Source: Burkholderia lata (GTDB lineage: Bacteria > Pseudomonadota > Gammaproteobacteria > Burkholderiales > Burkholderiaceae). From it: a stretch of 64,000 nt of DNA. Of the stretch, positions 15,896 through 24,733 are shown one piece after another; the first letter of the stretch is position 1; every line of letters begins with the position of its first letter. Where the stretch lies: positions 3,162,001 to 3,226,000 of the forward strand of contig NC_007511.1 in assembly GCF_000012945.1 (NCBI RefSeq). Direction: 5' to 3'. Made by a program: the position numbers and the translations under genes. A model generated the notes under the pieces. It saw only the letters and a program-made list of their open reading frames with translations, was not told where the DNA came from and made no database searches.

Positions 15896-17179
15896 ATGGC
15901 CTATCGCAACTATCACAAGCGCAAGATTGCAGACCGGGAACTCCATCCCGAAACCCAGATGATGTCGTACGGCTACGATCCGTTCCTGTCGGAAGGATCG
16001 GTGAAGCCGCCCGTGTTCCTCACGTCGACGTTCGCGTTCCGCACGGCCGAGGACGGCGCCGAATTCTTCGACGTCGTGGCCGGACGCAAGCCGTCGCCCG
16101 AAGGCGAAGGCGCGGGCCTCGTCTACAGCCGTTTCAATCACCCGAACCTGGAGATCGTCGAGGATCGCCTCGCGCTGCTCGACGATTCCGAAGCCGCTGT
16201 CGTGACGTCGAGCGGCATGTCGGCCATCGCCGCGATCCTGCTGACCTTTCTGCGGCCGGGCGACTGCGTCGTCCAGTCCGTGCCGCTGTATGGCGGCACC
16301 GAAACGCTGATCTCGAAGTTCCTGCCCGAGTGGGGCATCCGCTCCGAAGTGATTGCCGACGGACTGTCCACCCACGCGATCCGCGCCGCGCTCGAAGCGG
16401 CCGCGCAAAAGGGCAACGTGCGGATGTGCTACATCGAGACGCCCGCCAACCCGACCAACGCGCTGTTCGACCTCGAAGGGCTGCGCAGCGAGATCGACGC
16501 GTTCGAGGCTCGCCACGGCTATCGTCCGCTGTCGGTCTGCGACAACACGCTGCTCGGGCCGCTGTACCAGAAGCCGTCGCGGCAAGGCATCGACCTGAGC
16601 GTGTACTCGCTGACGAAATACATCGGCGGGCATAGCGACCTCGTCGCCGGCGGTGTCACGGGCACCCGCGAGCTGATCACGAAGATCCGCTCGATCCGCA
16701 GCACGCTCGGCTCGCAGCTCGACCCGCATTCGTGCTGGATGATCACGCGCTCGATGGAAACGCTCGTGCTGCGCATGCAGCAGGCCGCCCGCAGCGGCAG
16801 CACCGTCGCTCGCTGGCTCGCCGACAATCCGCATCGGCCGGTGCGCGTGCTGCACCCCGAGCTCATCGACGAACCGGCCTATCAGGCCGTCTATCAGCGC
16901 CAGTGCACCGGACCCGGCTCGACGTTCGCGTTCATCCTCGACGGCGGCCGCGAGCAGGCGTTCAGGTTCATCAACCACCTGACGCTCTTCAAGTCGGCGG
17001 TCAGTCTCGGCGGCACGGAGTCGCTGATCTGCCATCCGGCATCGACGACGCATTCGGGCGTGCCGGCCGACGCGCGTGCGGCGGCGGGCGTGTCGGAAGG
17101 GTTGATTCGCGTGTCGGTCGGGCTCGAACATCCGGACGACCTGATCGCCGACCTGTCGTACGCGCTGGAGCATTGCTGA
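15896..17179 (+). CDS. PLP-dependent Cys/Met metabolism enzyme (cystathionine gamma-lyase / methionine gamma-lyase type)
   Basis: 427 aa from ATG 15896. It follows the Cys/Met-metabolism PLP family: YSRFNHPNLEIVEDRLALLDDSEAA, the SSGMSAIAAILLTFLRPGD cofactor-phosphate region, the YIETPANPTN segment, SVCDNTLLGPLYQKP, and the PLP Lys in YSLTKYIGGHSDLVAGG. The Asp in DNT binds the PLP ring. The C-terminus has the characteristic SLGGTESLICHPASTTHSG and ISVGLEHPDDLI-like ending (RVSVGLEHPDDLIADL). Whether it acts as a gamma-lyase or a gamma-synthase cannot be told by eye. The LysR gene just upstream is a likely regulator. Confidence 0.92.
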   Translation: MAYRNYHKRKIADRELHPETQMMSYGYDPFLSEGSVKPPVFLTSTFAFRTAEDGAEFFDVVAGRKPSPEGEGAGLVYSRFNHPNLEIVEDRLALLDDSEAAVVTSSGMSAIAAILLTFLRPGDCVVQSVPLYGGTETLISKFLPEWGIRSEVIADGLSTHAIRAALEAAAQKGNVRMCYIETPANPTNALFDLEGLRSEIDAFEARHGYRPLSVCDNTLLGPLYQKPSRQGIDLSVYSLTKYIGGHSDLVAGGVTGTRELITKIRSIRSTLGSQLDPHSCWMITRSMETLVLRMQQAARSGSTVARWLADNPHRPVRVLHPELIDEPAYQAVYQRQCTGPGSTFAFILDGGREQAFRFINHLTLFKSAVSLGGTESLICHPASTTHSGVPADARAAAGVSEGLIRVSVGLEHPDDLIADLSYALEHC

Positions 17180-17334
17180 CCCGCGTGGCATGCGCCCCGT
17201 GGCGGTTCGCACGGGGCGGCGCCGGGATGCCGGCGTTCGAGCCGCGTAATCGTGCTTACCCGAGGATTCGCACCACGAACACCACGCGGCATCGATACCT
17301 GATCGGCAATCTGCAACACGCGCCGGACGTGACC

Positions 17335-17859
17335 ATGACGATCGCGCACACGCTCGACAAGCCGGACCCCGCGTCCTACCGGTACTGCACCGGGCGCGTG
17401 ACCGTCGAGCTCGACTACCCGGAAACGTCGGGCGGATCGACCACCCAGGTCAGGAAATTCCCGTTCGACGGAAAATGGTTTCCGCTGGATCAGCGGTCGT
17501 TCGAGATGCACGTCGGCGACTTCATCCTGCCGCCGGAATTGTGCTGCCAGGGCATCGGCACGCTGTGCTGGTCGGAAATTCGTCGAACGCTTCCCCTTCC
17601 ATCGAGCTTCCCGTTTTTTCTCAGCGGCGGCCTCAGCGACAAGGATGCAACGATCACCGGCAAGATCCTCGGAACGAAGCGGACGATCGACAACATCGCC
17701 CGCCGCGACGCATTCTGGCGCCGCATGCTCGATCCGGCCTCACCGCCGTTCATGTCCGACCAGAACGGCGAGGGGTCATTCAGAGGCCTGTTCGTCGATC
17801 CGGTCGCTCACTCCAGCTACGTGCCGAAGGCGATCGCGACGAAAATTCCGACCGCGTAA
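17335..17859 (+). CDS. Hypothetical protein
   Basis: 174 aa from ATG 17335; a start at 17227 is also possible in frame, and ribosome sites are weak for both. It is not recognised. It has YRYCTGRVTVELDYPE at the start, a Cys-Cys pair in PPELCCQGIGTLCW, and a helical end. There is no signal peptide or membrane helix. It lies convergent to a GNAT gene and downstream of the PLP enzyme. Codon use is Burkholderia-like, which supports coding. Confidence 0.55.
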   Translation: MTIAHTLDKPDPASYRYCTGRVTVELDYPETSGGSTTQVRKFPFDGKWFPLDQRSFEMHVGDFILPPELCCQGIGTLCWSEIRRTLPLPSSFPFFLSGGLSDKDATITGKILGTKRTIDNIARRDAFWRRMLDPASPPFMSDQNGEGSFRGLFVDPVAHSSYVPKAIATKIPTA

Positions 17860-17879
17860 GGCGAGCCGCCTGAACCGGT

Positions 17880-18314
17880 TCACAGCACCTTCACCATGAA
17901 CACGCGCGACGCGCCTTCCGGCTCGCACGGTACCTCGCCGAACGCTTCGTAGCCCTGCTTCCGGTAGAAATCCGGCGCCTGGAACGAGATCGTGTAGAGC
18001 ACCGCACGCGCGCACCCGCGCCGTTTCGCTTCCGCTTCGGCCTCGCGCAGCAGCCGGCTGCCGAAGCCGCCGCCGCGCAGCGATTCGGGCAGGTAGAACA
18101 GATCGATGAAGAAGAGGCCGAGCGACGTGCGCCCGGTCAGGCCGCCCAGGATCTCGCCGGTCGTGGGATCGGTGACGTACACGTCGAGCGCGGCCGCGTC
18201 GGCGCGCCCCGTCATCGCGTGATTGAATTCGCCGAGCTTGCGGCTGATGAAGTCGTGAGCGGCCGGCTGCTCGGTGTCGGTGAGCCGGAGGGTAACGTCG
18301 GGAAGGGCTGTCAT
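17880..18314 (-). CDS. GNAT-family acetyltransferase
   Basis: 144 aa from ATG 18314. The GNAT fold is visible: strand FFIDLFYLPESLRGGGFGSRLLREAEAEAKRRGCARA is the acetyl-CoA motif A with RGGGFG, and the C-terminal YTISFQAPDFYRKQGYEAFGEVPCEP is motif B. The substrate is not evident. It lies convergent with the preceding hypothetical gene, 20 bp apart. Confidence 0.85.
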   Translation of the reverse strand: MTALPDVTLRLTDTEQPAAHDFISRKLGEFNHAMTGRADAAALDVYVTDPTTGEILGGLTGRTSLGLFFIDLFYLPESLRGGGFGSRLLREAEAEAKRRGCARAVLYTISFQAPDFYRKQGYEAFGEVPCEPEGASRVFMVKVL

Positions 18315-18409
18315 CGGGAGCACGCGTGCGTGAAAGGGCCGCCGGGTGTATCGCAACCGCAGCGGGCATCGCACGACTATAGCGTGTCGCCCGCCGCATG
18401 GCGAACGCG

Positions 18410-19279
18410 CTACTCACGCGCGATATCGCGTGCCATGTGGAATTCCCACGTGTCAGTCATCCGCATCGGGAACCCGAATCCCGGTGCCGACGGCACCGTC
18501 GCGAATCGCGACGGCTGCGCCGCCTTGCAGGTGGCATCGTCGCCGTAGCCGACCAGCTCGGTCACGAGCGAGCCCGCATTCTTCAGCGATTCGTCGGCTG
18601 CTCCGTCAGCCATCGACGGCTCGAACCCGCTCTGCAGGTTCGCGCGCAGCACGACCCGTCCGATCGACGGCGCATACCACGACACTTCCTTGCTGTAGCC
18701 GGACACCGTGCATTCCGGCTGGTCGCAATGCATGTTCATGTCGCGCAGCGTCGCGTCGGTCGTACCGGGATCGCTCTTGGTCCACGACGTGGTGCGCACA
18801 ATCACGAACGTGTCGTACGTGCCCGCGCCAACCTGCCGCTTCTCCGTACCGATCACCTCGCTCGACGCAACCGCCTTGTAGCGGTAATGCCATGCCCATC
18901 CCCGGCCGATGTTCGCGGTCACCGTTTCGTCGAAGCGATCCTCCCACTGCTTGCCCTGCTTCAGCGGAAACACGATCAGCCTGCGCTCACCGTGCCGCGC
19001 CGGATTCGGCGTCGTATAGGTCGCGATATCTTCGTCGATCTTCATCGGCGCGGCGGCCGGCCCGACGTCGTAGCTCGCGACGCCGTCATGCACGGCCTTG
19101 AGCGTCATCGGCGTCACACGGCCCTCGCCGACGCTGTAGCACCACGTCGTGCCGACGGCCGGCAGTGTGCGGGAATCGGCGGCCGGCGCGGCGGCGGCCC
19201 ATTGCCCGTGACTCATCGCGACGACGGCGGCGGCGAAGCCGATCGCCGGCACCATTCTTCTTGACAGATGGCAGAGCAT
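18410..19279 (-). CDS. Secreted hypothetical protein
   Basis: About 289 aa from ATG 19279; in-frame ATGs at 19312 and 19255 are alternatives and none has a clear ribosome site. An N-terminal signal peptide (RRMVPAIGFAAAVVAMSHGQWAAAAPA) precedes a mostly beta-stranded mature protein: TLPAVGTTWCYSVGEGRVTPMTLKAV, IDEDIATYTTPNPARHGERRLIVFPL, then GKQWEDRFDETV. The motif HCDQPECTVSGYSKEVSWYAPSIGRV has two Cys that could pair. It resembles no family I can name. It is probably periplasmic. It stands alone before potI. Confidence 0.7.
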   Translation of the reverse strand: MLCHLSRRMVPAIGFAAAVVAMSHGQWAAAAPAADSRTLPAVGTTWCYSVGEGRVTPMTLKAVHDGVASYDVGPAAAPMKIDEDIATYTTPNPARHGERRLIVFPLKQGKQWEDRFDETVTANIGRGWAWHYRYKAVASSEVIGTEKRQVGAGTYDTFVIVRTTSWTKSDPGTTDATLRDMNMHCDQPECTVSGYSKEVSWYAPSIGRVVLRANLQSGFEPSMADGAADESLKNAGSLVTELVGYGDDATCKAAQPSRFATVPSAPGFGFPMRMTDTWEFHMARDIARE

Positions 19280-19373
19280 GGCAGGAACGCATGTCGTTGA
19301 ATTGTCCGACATGATGCCAGCAAAGCGCGCGGTTCACGACTGCCCGGTTATCCCGCCCCGCAGACCAACGCAA

Positions 19374-19400
19374 ACGGCGGGTCCGTCACGCGCCCGCCGT
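19374..19400 (-). terminator. Terminator-like hairpin after potI
   Basis: ACGGCGGG and CCCGCCGT form an 8-bp stem; on the minus strand it is followed by TTTGCGTT, a weak U tract. It lies 29 bp after the potI stop and probably ends the pot operon. Confidence 0.55.
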
Positions 19401-19428
19401 CTCTTTCGTCACGCCATCACACCCGCCC

Positions 19429-20268
19429 TCACGCCACCGCGAACGCCGCCTTCATGTCGGCGATGCGCCGCCGCTCGCGCGCGATCATCATCCGGTTCAC
19501 GACGATCACGCCGATCGTCACCGCCGTGATGAACAGCGTCGCCAGTGCGTTCATCTCCGGGTTCAGCCCCAGCCGCACGCGCGAGAACACCACCAGCGGC
19601 AGCGTCGTCGAGCCCGGCCCGGACAGGAACGCCGACAGCACCAGGTCGTCGATCGACAGCGTGAACGACAGCAGCCACCCCGACAGCAGCGCCTGCGAGA
19701 TCAGCGGCAGCGTCACCACGAAGAACACCTTCAGCGGCGTCGCCCCCAGATCCAGCGCCGCCTCTTCCAGCGACTTGTTCATCTCCTTCACGCGCGACTG
19801 CACGATGATCGCCACGTACGACACGCACAGCATCACGTGGCCGATCCAGATCGTCACCATCCCGCGACCCTTCGGCCAGCCGAACATCTGCTCCAGCGCA
19901 ACGAACAGCAACAGCAGCGAGATGCCCTGGATCACTTCCGGAATCACCAGCGGCGCATTGATCATCCCCGTGTACAACGTGAAGCCCTTGAAGCGGCCGA
20001 AGCGCGCCAGCACGAAGCCCGCCCACGTGCCGATCACGACCGACGCGGTGGCCGTCAAGAGACCGATCTTCAGCGACAGCCACGCGGCGGTCAGCAGCTC
20101 GTCGTCATCGAGCAGCGCCGAGTACCACTTCAGCGAGAAGCCCGACCACACCGTCACCAGCTTCGACTCGTTGAACGAGTACACGACCAGGCTGATGATC
20201 GGGATGTACAGGAACAGGAAGCCGAAGGCGAGGACGCCCGTCGACAGCGGTTTGCTCGGCTTGATCAT
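19429..20268 (-). CDS. potI: Putrescine/spermidine ABC transporter permease
   Basis: 279 aa. Six membrane helices and the binding-protein-dependent transport inner-membrane signature (EEAALDLGATPLKVFFVVTLPLI) around 175-200, with the conserved EAA loop. The order of transporter genes, potG, potH and potI, is that of the putrescine system. Its start overlaps the end of potH by four bases (ATGA), indicating translational coupling. The N-terminus MIKPSKPLSTGVLAFGFLFLYIP is membrane-embedded. Confidence 0.92.
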   Translation of the reverse strand: MIKPSKPLSTGVLAFGFLFLYIPIISLVVYSFNESKLVTVWSGFSLKWYSALLDDDELLTAAWLSLKIGLLTATASVVIGTWAGFVLARFGRFKGFTLYTGMINAPLVIPEVIQGISLLLLFVALEQMFGWPKGRGMVTIWIGHVMLCVSYVAIIVQSRVKEMNKSLEEAALDLGATPLKVFFVVTLPLISQALLSGWLLSFTLSIDDLVLSAFLSGPGSTTLPLVVFSRVRLGLNPEMNALATLFITAVTIGVIVVNRMMIARERRRIADMKAAFAVA

Positions 20269-21251
20269 TTCGCGTCCTCCAGTTCCTTGACCTGGTAGTA
20301 CTGGAACAGCGCCATCGGCACCAGCAGCAGCATCACCATCGCGACCGTCACCGCGGACGCCATCGGCCAGTCCATGTTGTTGAAGAATTCATCCCACATC
20401 ACGCGGCCGATCATCAGCGTGTCGGCACCGCCGAGCAGTTCCGGAATCACGTACTCGCCCACCGCCGGGATGAACACCAGCAGGCTGCCGGCGATGATCC
20501 CGTTCTTCGACAGCGGCAGCGTGATCCGCGTGAACGCGACCCACGGCTTCGCACCGAGGTCGTACGCGGCTTCGAGCAGCGTGAGGTCCATCTTCACGAG
20601 GTGCGCATACAGCGGCATCACCATGAACGGCAGGTACGAATAGACCATCCCGATGTAGACGCCCGCGTCGCTGTGGTAGAGCCGCAGCGGCGTGTGGATG
20701 ATGCCGAGCGCGATCAGCGTGTGGTTCAGCAGGCCGTCATCCTTCAGGATGCCGATCCAGGCGTACACGCGGATCAGGAACGACGTCCAGAACGGCAGCA
20801 TCACGGCCATCATCAGCACGTTGCGGCGGTTCGGTTCCGAGCGTGCGATGTAGTACGCCATCGGGTACCCGATCAGCAGACACAGCACCGTCGATACGGC
20901 GGCCATCTTCAGCGAGCTGAGGTAGGTCGCGATGTACAGGTCGTCCTGCAGCAGGAACGCGTAGTGCGACAGCTGCAGCGCGAAGTGCACGACGCCGTCC
21001 TTGAACTCGACGAGCGACGTGTACGGCGGGATGCCCATCACCTGGTCGGCGAAGCTGATCTTCAGCACCAGCACGAACGGCAGCGCGAAGAACACGGCGA
21101 GCCAAATGAACGGCACGCCGATCGCGACGCTGCGGCCCGACGGCAGGAAGCGCTGCAGCATCGAGAAGCGGCCCGGGCGGGCGCGACCGGAGCCGGCGCT
21201 CGCGGCGCCGGTCGGCACCGGCGCGGACGGATTGGAGGCGGAGGTTCTCAT
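20265..21251 (-). CDS. potH: Putrescine/spermidine ABC transporter permease
   Basis: 328 aa from ATG 21251. It has a Gly/Pro-rich cytoplasmic N-terminus (about 1-35), then six helices beginning GVPFIWLAVFFALPFVLVLKISF. The EAA loop LLEAAYDLGAKPWVAFTRITLPL contacts the ATPase. It lies 10 bp downstream of potG and overlaps potI. The protein imports polyamines with PotG and PotI. Confidence 0.92.
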   Translation of the reverse strand: MRTSASNPSAPVPTGAASAGSGRARPGRFSMLQRFLPSGRSVAIGVPFIWLAVFFALPFVLVLKISFADQVMGIPPYTSLVEFKDGVVHFALQLSHYAFLLQDDLYIATYLSSLKMAAVSTVLCLLIGYPMAYYIARSEPNRRNVLMMAVMLPFWTSFLIRVYAWIGILKDDGLLNHTLIALGIIHTPLRLYHSDAGVYIGMVYSYLPFMVMPLYAHLVKMDLTLLEAAYDLGAKPWVAFTRITLPLSKNGIIAGSLLVFIPAVGEYVIPELLGGADTLMIGRVMWDEFFNNMDWPMASAVTVAMVMLLLVPMALFQYYQVKELEDAK

Positions 21252-21261
21252 CGTGGTGTCC

Positions 21262-22416
21262 TCACTGCGTCAGCACGACGCCGCTGGCCGGCGACCACGA
21301 CACGAACACGTCGTCGTTCCACGCCGGTGCGTTGTCGGTCATCAGGTGCGAGCTCGACAGGTTCGACACCACCGTCTTGCCGCTCGGCAAGCGCACGTGA
21401 TACAGCGAGTAGCTGCCCATGTACGCGATGTCGGTCACGACGCCGCGCGCCCAGTTGTGTTTCGAACCCGGTTTTTCGCGCGACACGTGAATGCGTTCCG
21501 GGCGCACCGAGATGCCGACCGGCATCCCGAGCGGGCCCGTGATACCGTGGCTCACGTACATGCGCGCTTCGAGGTCGTCGCTTTCGACGAAGATGTGATC
21601 GGGCTCGTCCTCGACCACACGCCCTTCGAACAGGTTGGTCGAGCCGATGAATTCGGCCGAGAAGCGGCTGTTCGGGAATTCGTAGACTTCGCCCGGCGCA
21701 CCGATCTGCACGATCTTGCCTTCGCTCATCACCGCGAGGCGGCTGGCCATCGTCATCGCCTCTTCCTGGTCGTGCGTGACCATCACGCAGGTCACGTCGA
21801 CCTTCTCGATGATGTTCACGAGTTCGAGCTGGGTCTTCTGGCGGATCTTCTTGTCGAGCGCGGACATCGGCTCGTCAAGCAGCAGCAGCTTCGGGCGTTT
21901 CACCAGCGAGCGGGCCAACGCGACGCGCTGCTGCTGGCCGCCGGAGAGCTGGTGCGGCTTGCGCTGCGCGTACTTGCTCATCTGCACGAGTGCGAGCGCA
22001 TCGGCCACGCGCTCCTTGATCTCATTCTTCGGCGTGCCTTCCTGCTTCAGGCCGAATGCGACGTTCGATTCGACCGTCATGTGCGGGAACAGCGCGTACG
22101 ACTGGAACATCATGTTCACCGGGCGGCGGTACGGCGGCAGCGACGCGAGATCTTCGCCGTCGACGAAGATCTTGCCGGACGTAGCCGTCTCGAGCCCGGC
22201 GAGCATGCGCAGCAACGTCGACTTGCCGCAGCCGGAGCTGCCGAGCAGCGCGAACAGCTCGTTCTTTGCGATCGTCAGGTTCACGTTGTCGACGGCGGTG
22301 CTGTCGCCGAATTTCTTCACGACGTTTTCGATGCGCACGAACGTGTCGTTCGGCTTGAGCATGGTCGTCGGCGGTCGATGCATCGCATCAGGTGTACTGA
22401 ATGAATCCCGTTTCAT
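21262..22416 (-). CDS. potG: Putrescine/spermidine ABC transporter ATP-binding protein
   Basis: 384 aa from ATG 22416; the ATG at 22383 is an alternative. Walker A GSSGCGKST, signature LSGGQQQR, Walker B LLLLDEPMSALD and the H-loop VTHDQEEAMT are all intact. A TOBE domain follows from about 280. PotG energises uptake with PotH and PotI. The family binding protein PotF is not encoded adjacent: the upstream gene is a deaminase on the same strand. A spermidine/putrescine role is inferred from gene order and the PotG/H/I signatures. Confidence 0.92.
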   Translation of the reverse strand: MKRDSFSTPDAMHRPPTTMLKPNDTFVRIENVVKKFGDSTAVDNVNLTIAKNELFALLGSSGCGKSTLLRMLAGLETATSGKIFVDGEDLASLPPYRRPVNMMFQSYALFPHMTVESNVAFGLKQEGTPKNEIKERVADALALVQMSKYAQRKPHQLSGGQQQRVALARSLVKRPKLLLLDEPMSALDKKIRQKTQLELVNIIEKVDVTCVMVTHDQEEAMTMASRLAVMSEGKIVQIGAPGEVYEFPNSRFSAEFIGSTNLFEGRVVEDEPDHIFVESDDLEARMYVSHGITGPLGMPVGISVRPERIHVSREKPGSKHNWARGVVTDIAYMGSYSLYHVRLPSGKTVVSNLSSSHLMTDNAPAWNDDVFVSWSPASGVVLTQ

Positions 22417-22884
22417 GATGGTCCGTTTTAAGCAGGTAAGCGAATCTCAGGCGTCAGGCGCGACCGGTCGGGCGGTCGCGCGGTGCTGGCGGAGAGGGAT
22501 CGAGCGATTCCTCGTCCGGAACGAATGGCGCAATGAAACAGGTCGGGTTGAACGCACGGCGATCGGTGGCCATCAGTGGCGACCGACCGGGGGCGTCGCG
22601 CTGGCTGTCATGAAGATTTCATCGGTTTTCATCGGGCTTTCCGCACGTTTCTGTCGTCTCCAGTGCGAATTTTTAAACCCGTCAAAAACCTTTTGGATCG
22701 CGGATTTCCGTTCCGGACATTGAACGGGATCGATGTTTGGCGAGGCGGGAAAACGGGGGCACGAGCCGGCCCGTGCAGCAGCGCGGGCGCCCGGCGGCAC
22801 GGGTGCCGCCGGGTGAAACGGAGGGTGGGGAAAACGAGCAGCCGGGCGGCTGCCACGCGCGGCCGGTGCGCCGCGCGGATCACG
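22417..22884. other. Intergenic region before potGHI
   Basis: About 470 bp. I see no gene in it. It must hold the potGHI promoter and may include a leader; no clear operator or attenuator was recognised. Confidence 0.45.
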
Positions 22885-23352
22885 TCACTTCGCGTTCAGT
22901 TCCTTCCAGCGCCGGTAGACGTTGATCGCGTCACCGTGCTTCTGCTGCACCATCGGCAACCGGCGTTCGTCGATCGGCTTCGCATATTCGGCATAGAACG
23001 TGTCGAGCTCGAAATACTTGCGGTCGTCGCGGTAGAACGGCGCGTAGTCCTCGCGCGTCGTGATGTAGACCACGCGCTTCGGGCTGCAGTAGTACAGCGA
23101 GCCGAGACACATCGGGCACGGGCTCGCGAGAATGTAGATCTCGCAGTCGGTCAGGTGCTCGGTGCCGAGCTTGCGGCACGCATCGCGCACCGCAAGAATC
23201 TCGGCATGCGCGGTCGGGTCGCTCGTCTGCGCGACGAGGTTCGGGCTTTCCGCGACGATCTCGCCGTCGCGGACGATCACCGTCGCGAACGGGCGGCCGC
23301 CCTCTTCCACGTTCTTCATCGCAAGATCGATCGTGCGTTTCACAAAATCCAT
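22885..23352 (-). CDS. Nucleoside/cytosine-type deaminase, CMP/dCMP deaminase superfamily
   Basis: 155 aa from ATG 23352, with AGGAC upstream. The zinc sites are complete: T-A-H-A-E (His49, Glu51 in TAHAEILAVRDAC) and P-C-P-M-C (Cys79, Cys82). The overall form, with SPNLVAQTSDPTAHAE and YCSPKRVVYITTREDYAPFYRDD, fits guanine or cytosine deaminases of the CMP/dCMP fold. It lies downstream of cynS in the same direction, so it may be co-transcribed, though a strong hairpin intervenes. Deamination and cyanate detoxification both yield ammonia. Confidence 0.9.
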   Translation of the reverse strand: MDFVKRTIDLAMKNVEEGGRPFATVIVRDGEIVAESPNLVAQTSDPTAHAEILAVRDACRKLGTEHLTDCEIYILASPCPMCLGSLYYCSPKRVVYITTREDYAPFYRDDRKYFELDTFYAEYAKPIDERRLPMVQQKHGDAINVYRRWKELNAK

Positions 23353-23384
23353 GGCTGCGTCCTCGTTGAAACGGAATAGCGGGA

Positions 23385-23413
23385 ACGTGCGTCGGCCGGC
23401 GGCCGACGCACGT
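23385..23413. repeat. Perfect 13-bp inverted repeat between cynS and the deaminase gene
   Basis: ACGTGCGTCGGCC, a three-base loop, and GGCCGACGCACGT. It is very stable and lies between the two genes of one apparent transcript, 46 bp from the cynS stop. No U tract follows in either direction, so it is more likely an mRNA-stability or processing element than a terminator. Confidence 0.65.
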
Positions 23414-23459
23414 CGGGCGGAAGCCTGCGCGGCACCGCTGTCGCGGCGCCGCACCGGCG

Positions 23460-23930
23460 TCAGAACGGCTTGGTCGGCAGGTACTTGCCGTCGAGCGTGA
23501 TCACCGCGCGCGAACCGCCTTCGGGATCGTCGACCTTCTTCACGTCGAGCCGGAAATTGATCGCGCTGATGATGCCGTCGCCGAACTTCTCGTGAACGAG
23601 CGCCTTCAGCGTCGTGCCGTACACCTGCAGCATTTCGTAGAAGCGGTAAATGGTCGGATCGGTCGGCACGCGATCGTCGATGCTGCCGCGCAGCGGGATC
23701 GACTGCAGCAGCAGCACTGCGTCGTCGTCGAGGCCGAGCTTGTCGGCGACGTTGCGCGCAGCGTCCACCGGCAGCGCGTGCTGGCCAAGCAGTGCGGCCG
23801 TCACGAACGCTTCGCTCAGGCCCGTGCCTTCGGTGAGCTGCGCGAACGACAGGTTCTTGCGCGCCTTCGCGAGCACGACGGTCTCGGCAAGCGCGTGGCG
23901 GGCGGTCTGACTGTGCTGGGACTGGATCAT
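23460..23930 (-). CDS. cynS: Cyanate hydratase (cyanase)
   Basis: 156 aa from ATG 23930, the normal length. The catalytic residues of E. coli cyanase are at the same numbers: Arg96 and Glu99 in YRFYEM, Ser122 in [10 protein letters not shown]. The N-terminal half is a helix-turn-helix-like dimerisation domain. It converts cyanate and bicarbonate to ammonia and carbamate, which falls to CO2. It is 30 bp downstream of cynT, which restores bicarbonate, and is regulated by the divergent cynR. Confidence 0.97.
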   Translation of the reverse strand: MIQSQHSQTARHALAETVVLAKARKNLSFAQLTEGTGLSEAFVTAALLGQHALPVDAARNVADKLGLDDDAVLLLQSIPLRGSIDDRVPTDPTIYRFYEMLQVYGTTLKALVHEKFGDGIISAINFRLDVKKVDDPEGGSRAVITLDGKYLPTKPF

Positions 23931-23960
23931 GGCAATTCCTCGTGGTGGGGTAGGAGCGAT

Positions 23961-24620
23961 TCAGGCCGCGACGGGGAGCGTCGCGGGCGTGGCGCGGACC
24001 GCGGGATGGTCCGCCAGGGAGACGAACCGGCCGGTCGCGCCGTCGTAGGCGTCGATGCAGCCCGATTCGATGTCGTAAACCCAGCCGTGCAGCGCGAGCC
24101 GCCCTTCTTCGAGCGCGAGGCGCACGGCAGGATGCGTCTTCAGGTTCGCCAGCTGCGCGACGACGTTCTCGCGCACCATCGAGTCGATCCGTTCGCGTTC
24201 GCTGCGATGCGTGCGTGCCTCGTTCACGACGCGCGCCGAATCGGCATAGCGCAGCCAGTGGCCGACGGCCGGCATGTGGTCCATGCACTGGCAGGTGGCG
24301 ATCGCGGTCATTGCGCCGCAATCGGAATGGCCGCAGATCACGACGTCGGTCACGCGCAGTGCGGCCACCGCGTATTCGACCGACGCCGACACGCCGCCCG
24401 GCTCGGGGCCGTATGACGGCACGATGTTGCCGGCGTTGCGGATCACGAACAGGTCGCCCGGCTCGCGCTGCGTGACGAGTTCGGGCACGAGCCGGCTGTC
24501 CGAGCACGAAATGAACAGCGCCCGCGGGTTCTGGCTGCGCGCGAGGTCGCGGAACAGCGCGGCGCGTTCCGGATAGGCGTCGCGCTGGAACTTCAGGAAG
24601 CCTTCGATGATGTCCTTCAT
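23961..24620 (-). CDS. cynT: Beta-class carbonic anhydrase of the cyanate operon
   Basis: 219 aa from ATG 24620. Zinc ligands match E. coli CynT: Cys39 and Asp41-Arg43 in FISCSDSR, His98 and Cys101 in GHSDCGA. It rehydrates the CO2 produced by cyanase so that bicarbonate is not depleted. It is the first gene of a cynT-cynS operon, divergent from cynR over 113 bp. Confidence 0.95.
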   Translation of the reverse strand: MKDIIEGFLKFQRDAYPERAALFRDLARSQNPRALFISCSDSRLVPELVTQREPGDLFVIRNAGNIVPSYGPEPGGVSASVEYAVAALRVTDVVICGHSDCGAMTAIATCQCMDHMPAVGHWLRYADSARVVNEARTHRSERERIDSMVRENVVAQLANLKTHPAVRLALEEGRLALHGWVYDIESGCIDAYDGATGRFVSLADHPAVRATPATLPVAA

Positions 24621-24708
24621 CGCGTGTTCTCCGGTGTGGGTGGAATCGATGAAGGGCAGGTTACGCCGGACTTCCAATAACGTAAAAGACTGATTTATGA
24701 TCTGCCCG

Positions 24709-24723
24709 ATAAGCAGGACTTAT
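24709..24723. promoter_or_regulatory. CynR-type operator half-site dyad
   Basis: ATAAG, five bases, CTTAT: an interrupted dyad in the divergent cynT-cynR promoter, ten bases before the cynR ATG. LysR-type regulators bind T-N11-A dyads of this kind. An AT-rich stretch, TAACGTAAAAGACTGATTTATGA, precedes it. Binding by CynR is inferred. Confidence 0.55.
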
Positions 24724-24733
24724 AGGAACCGCC

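Noticed and set aside
14816..17212. 798-codon open frame on the minus strand
   Set aside because: Antisense to the LysR and PLP-lyase genes and low in recognisable motifs.
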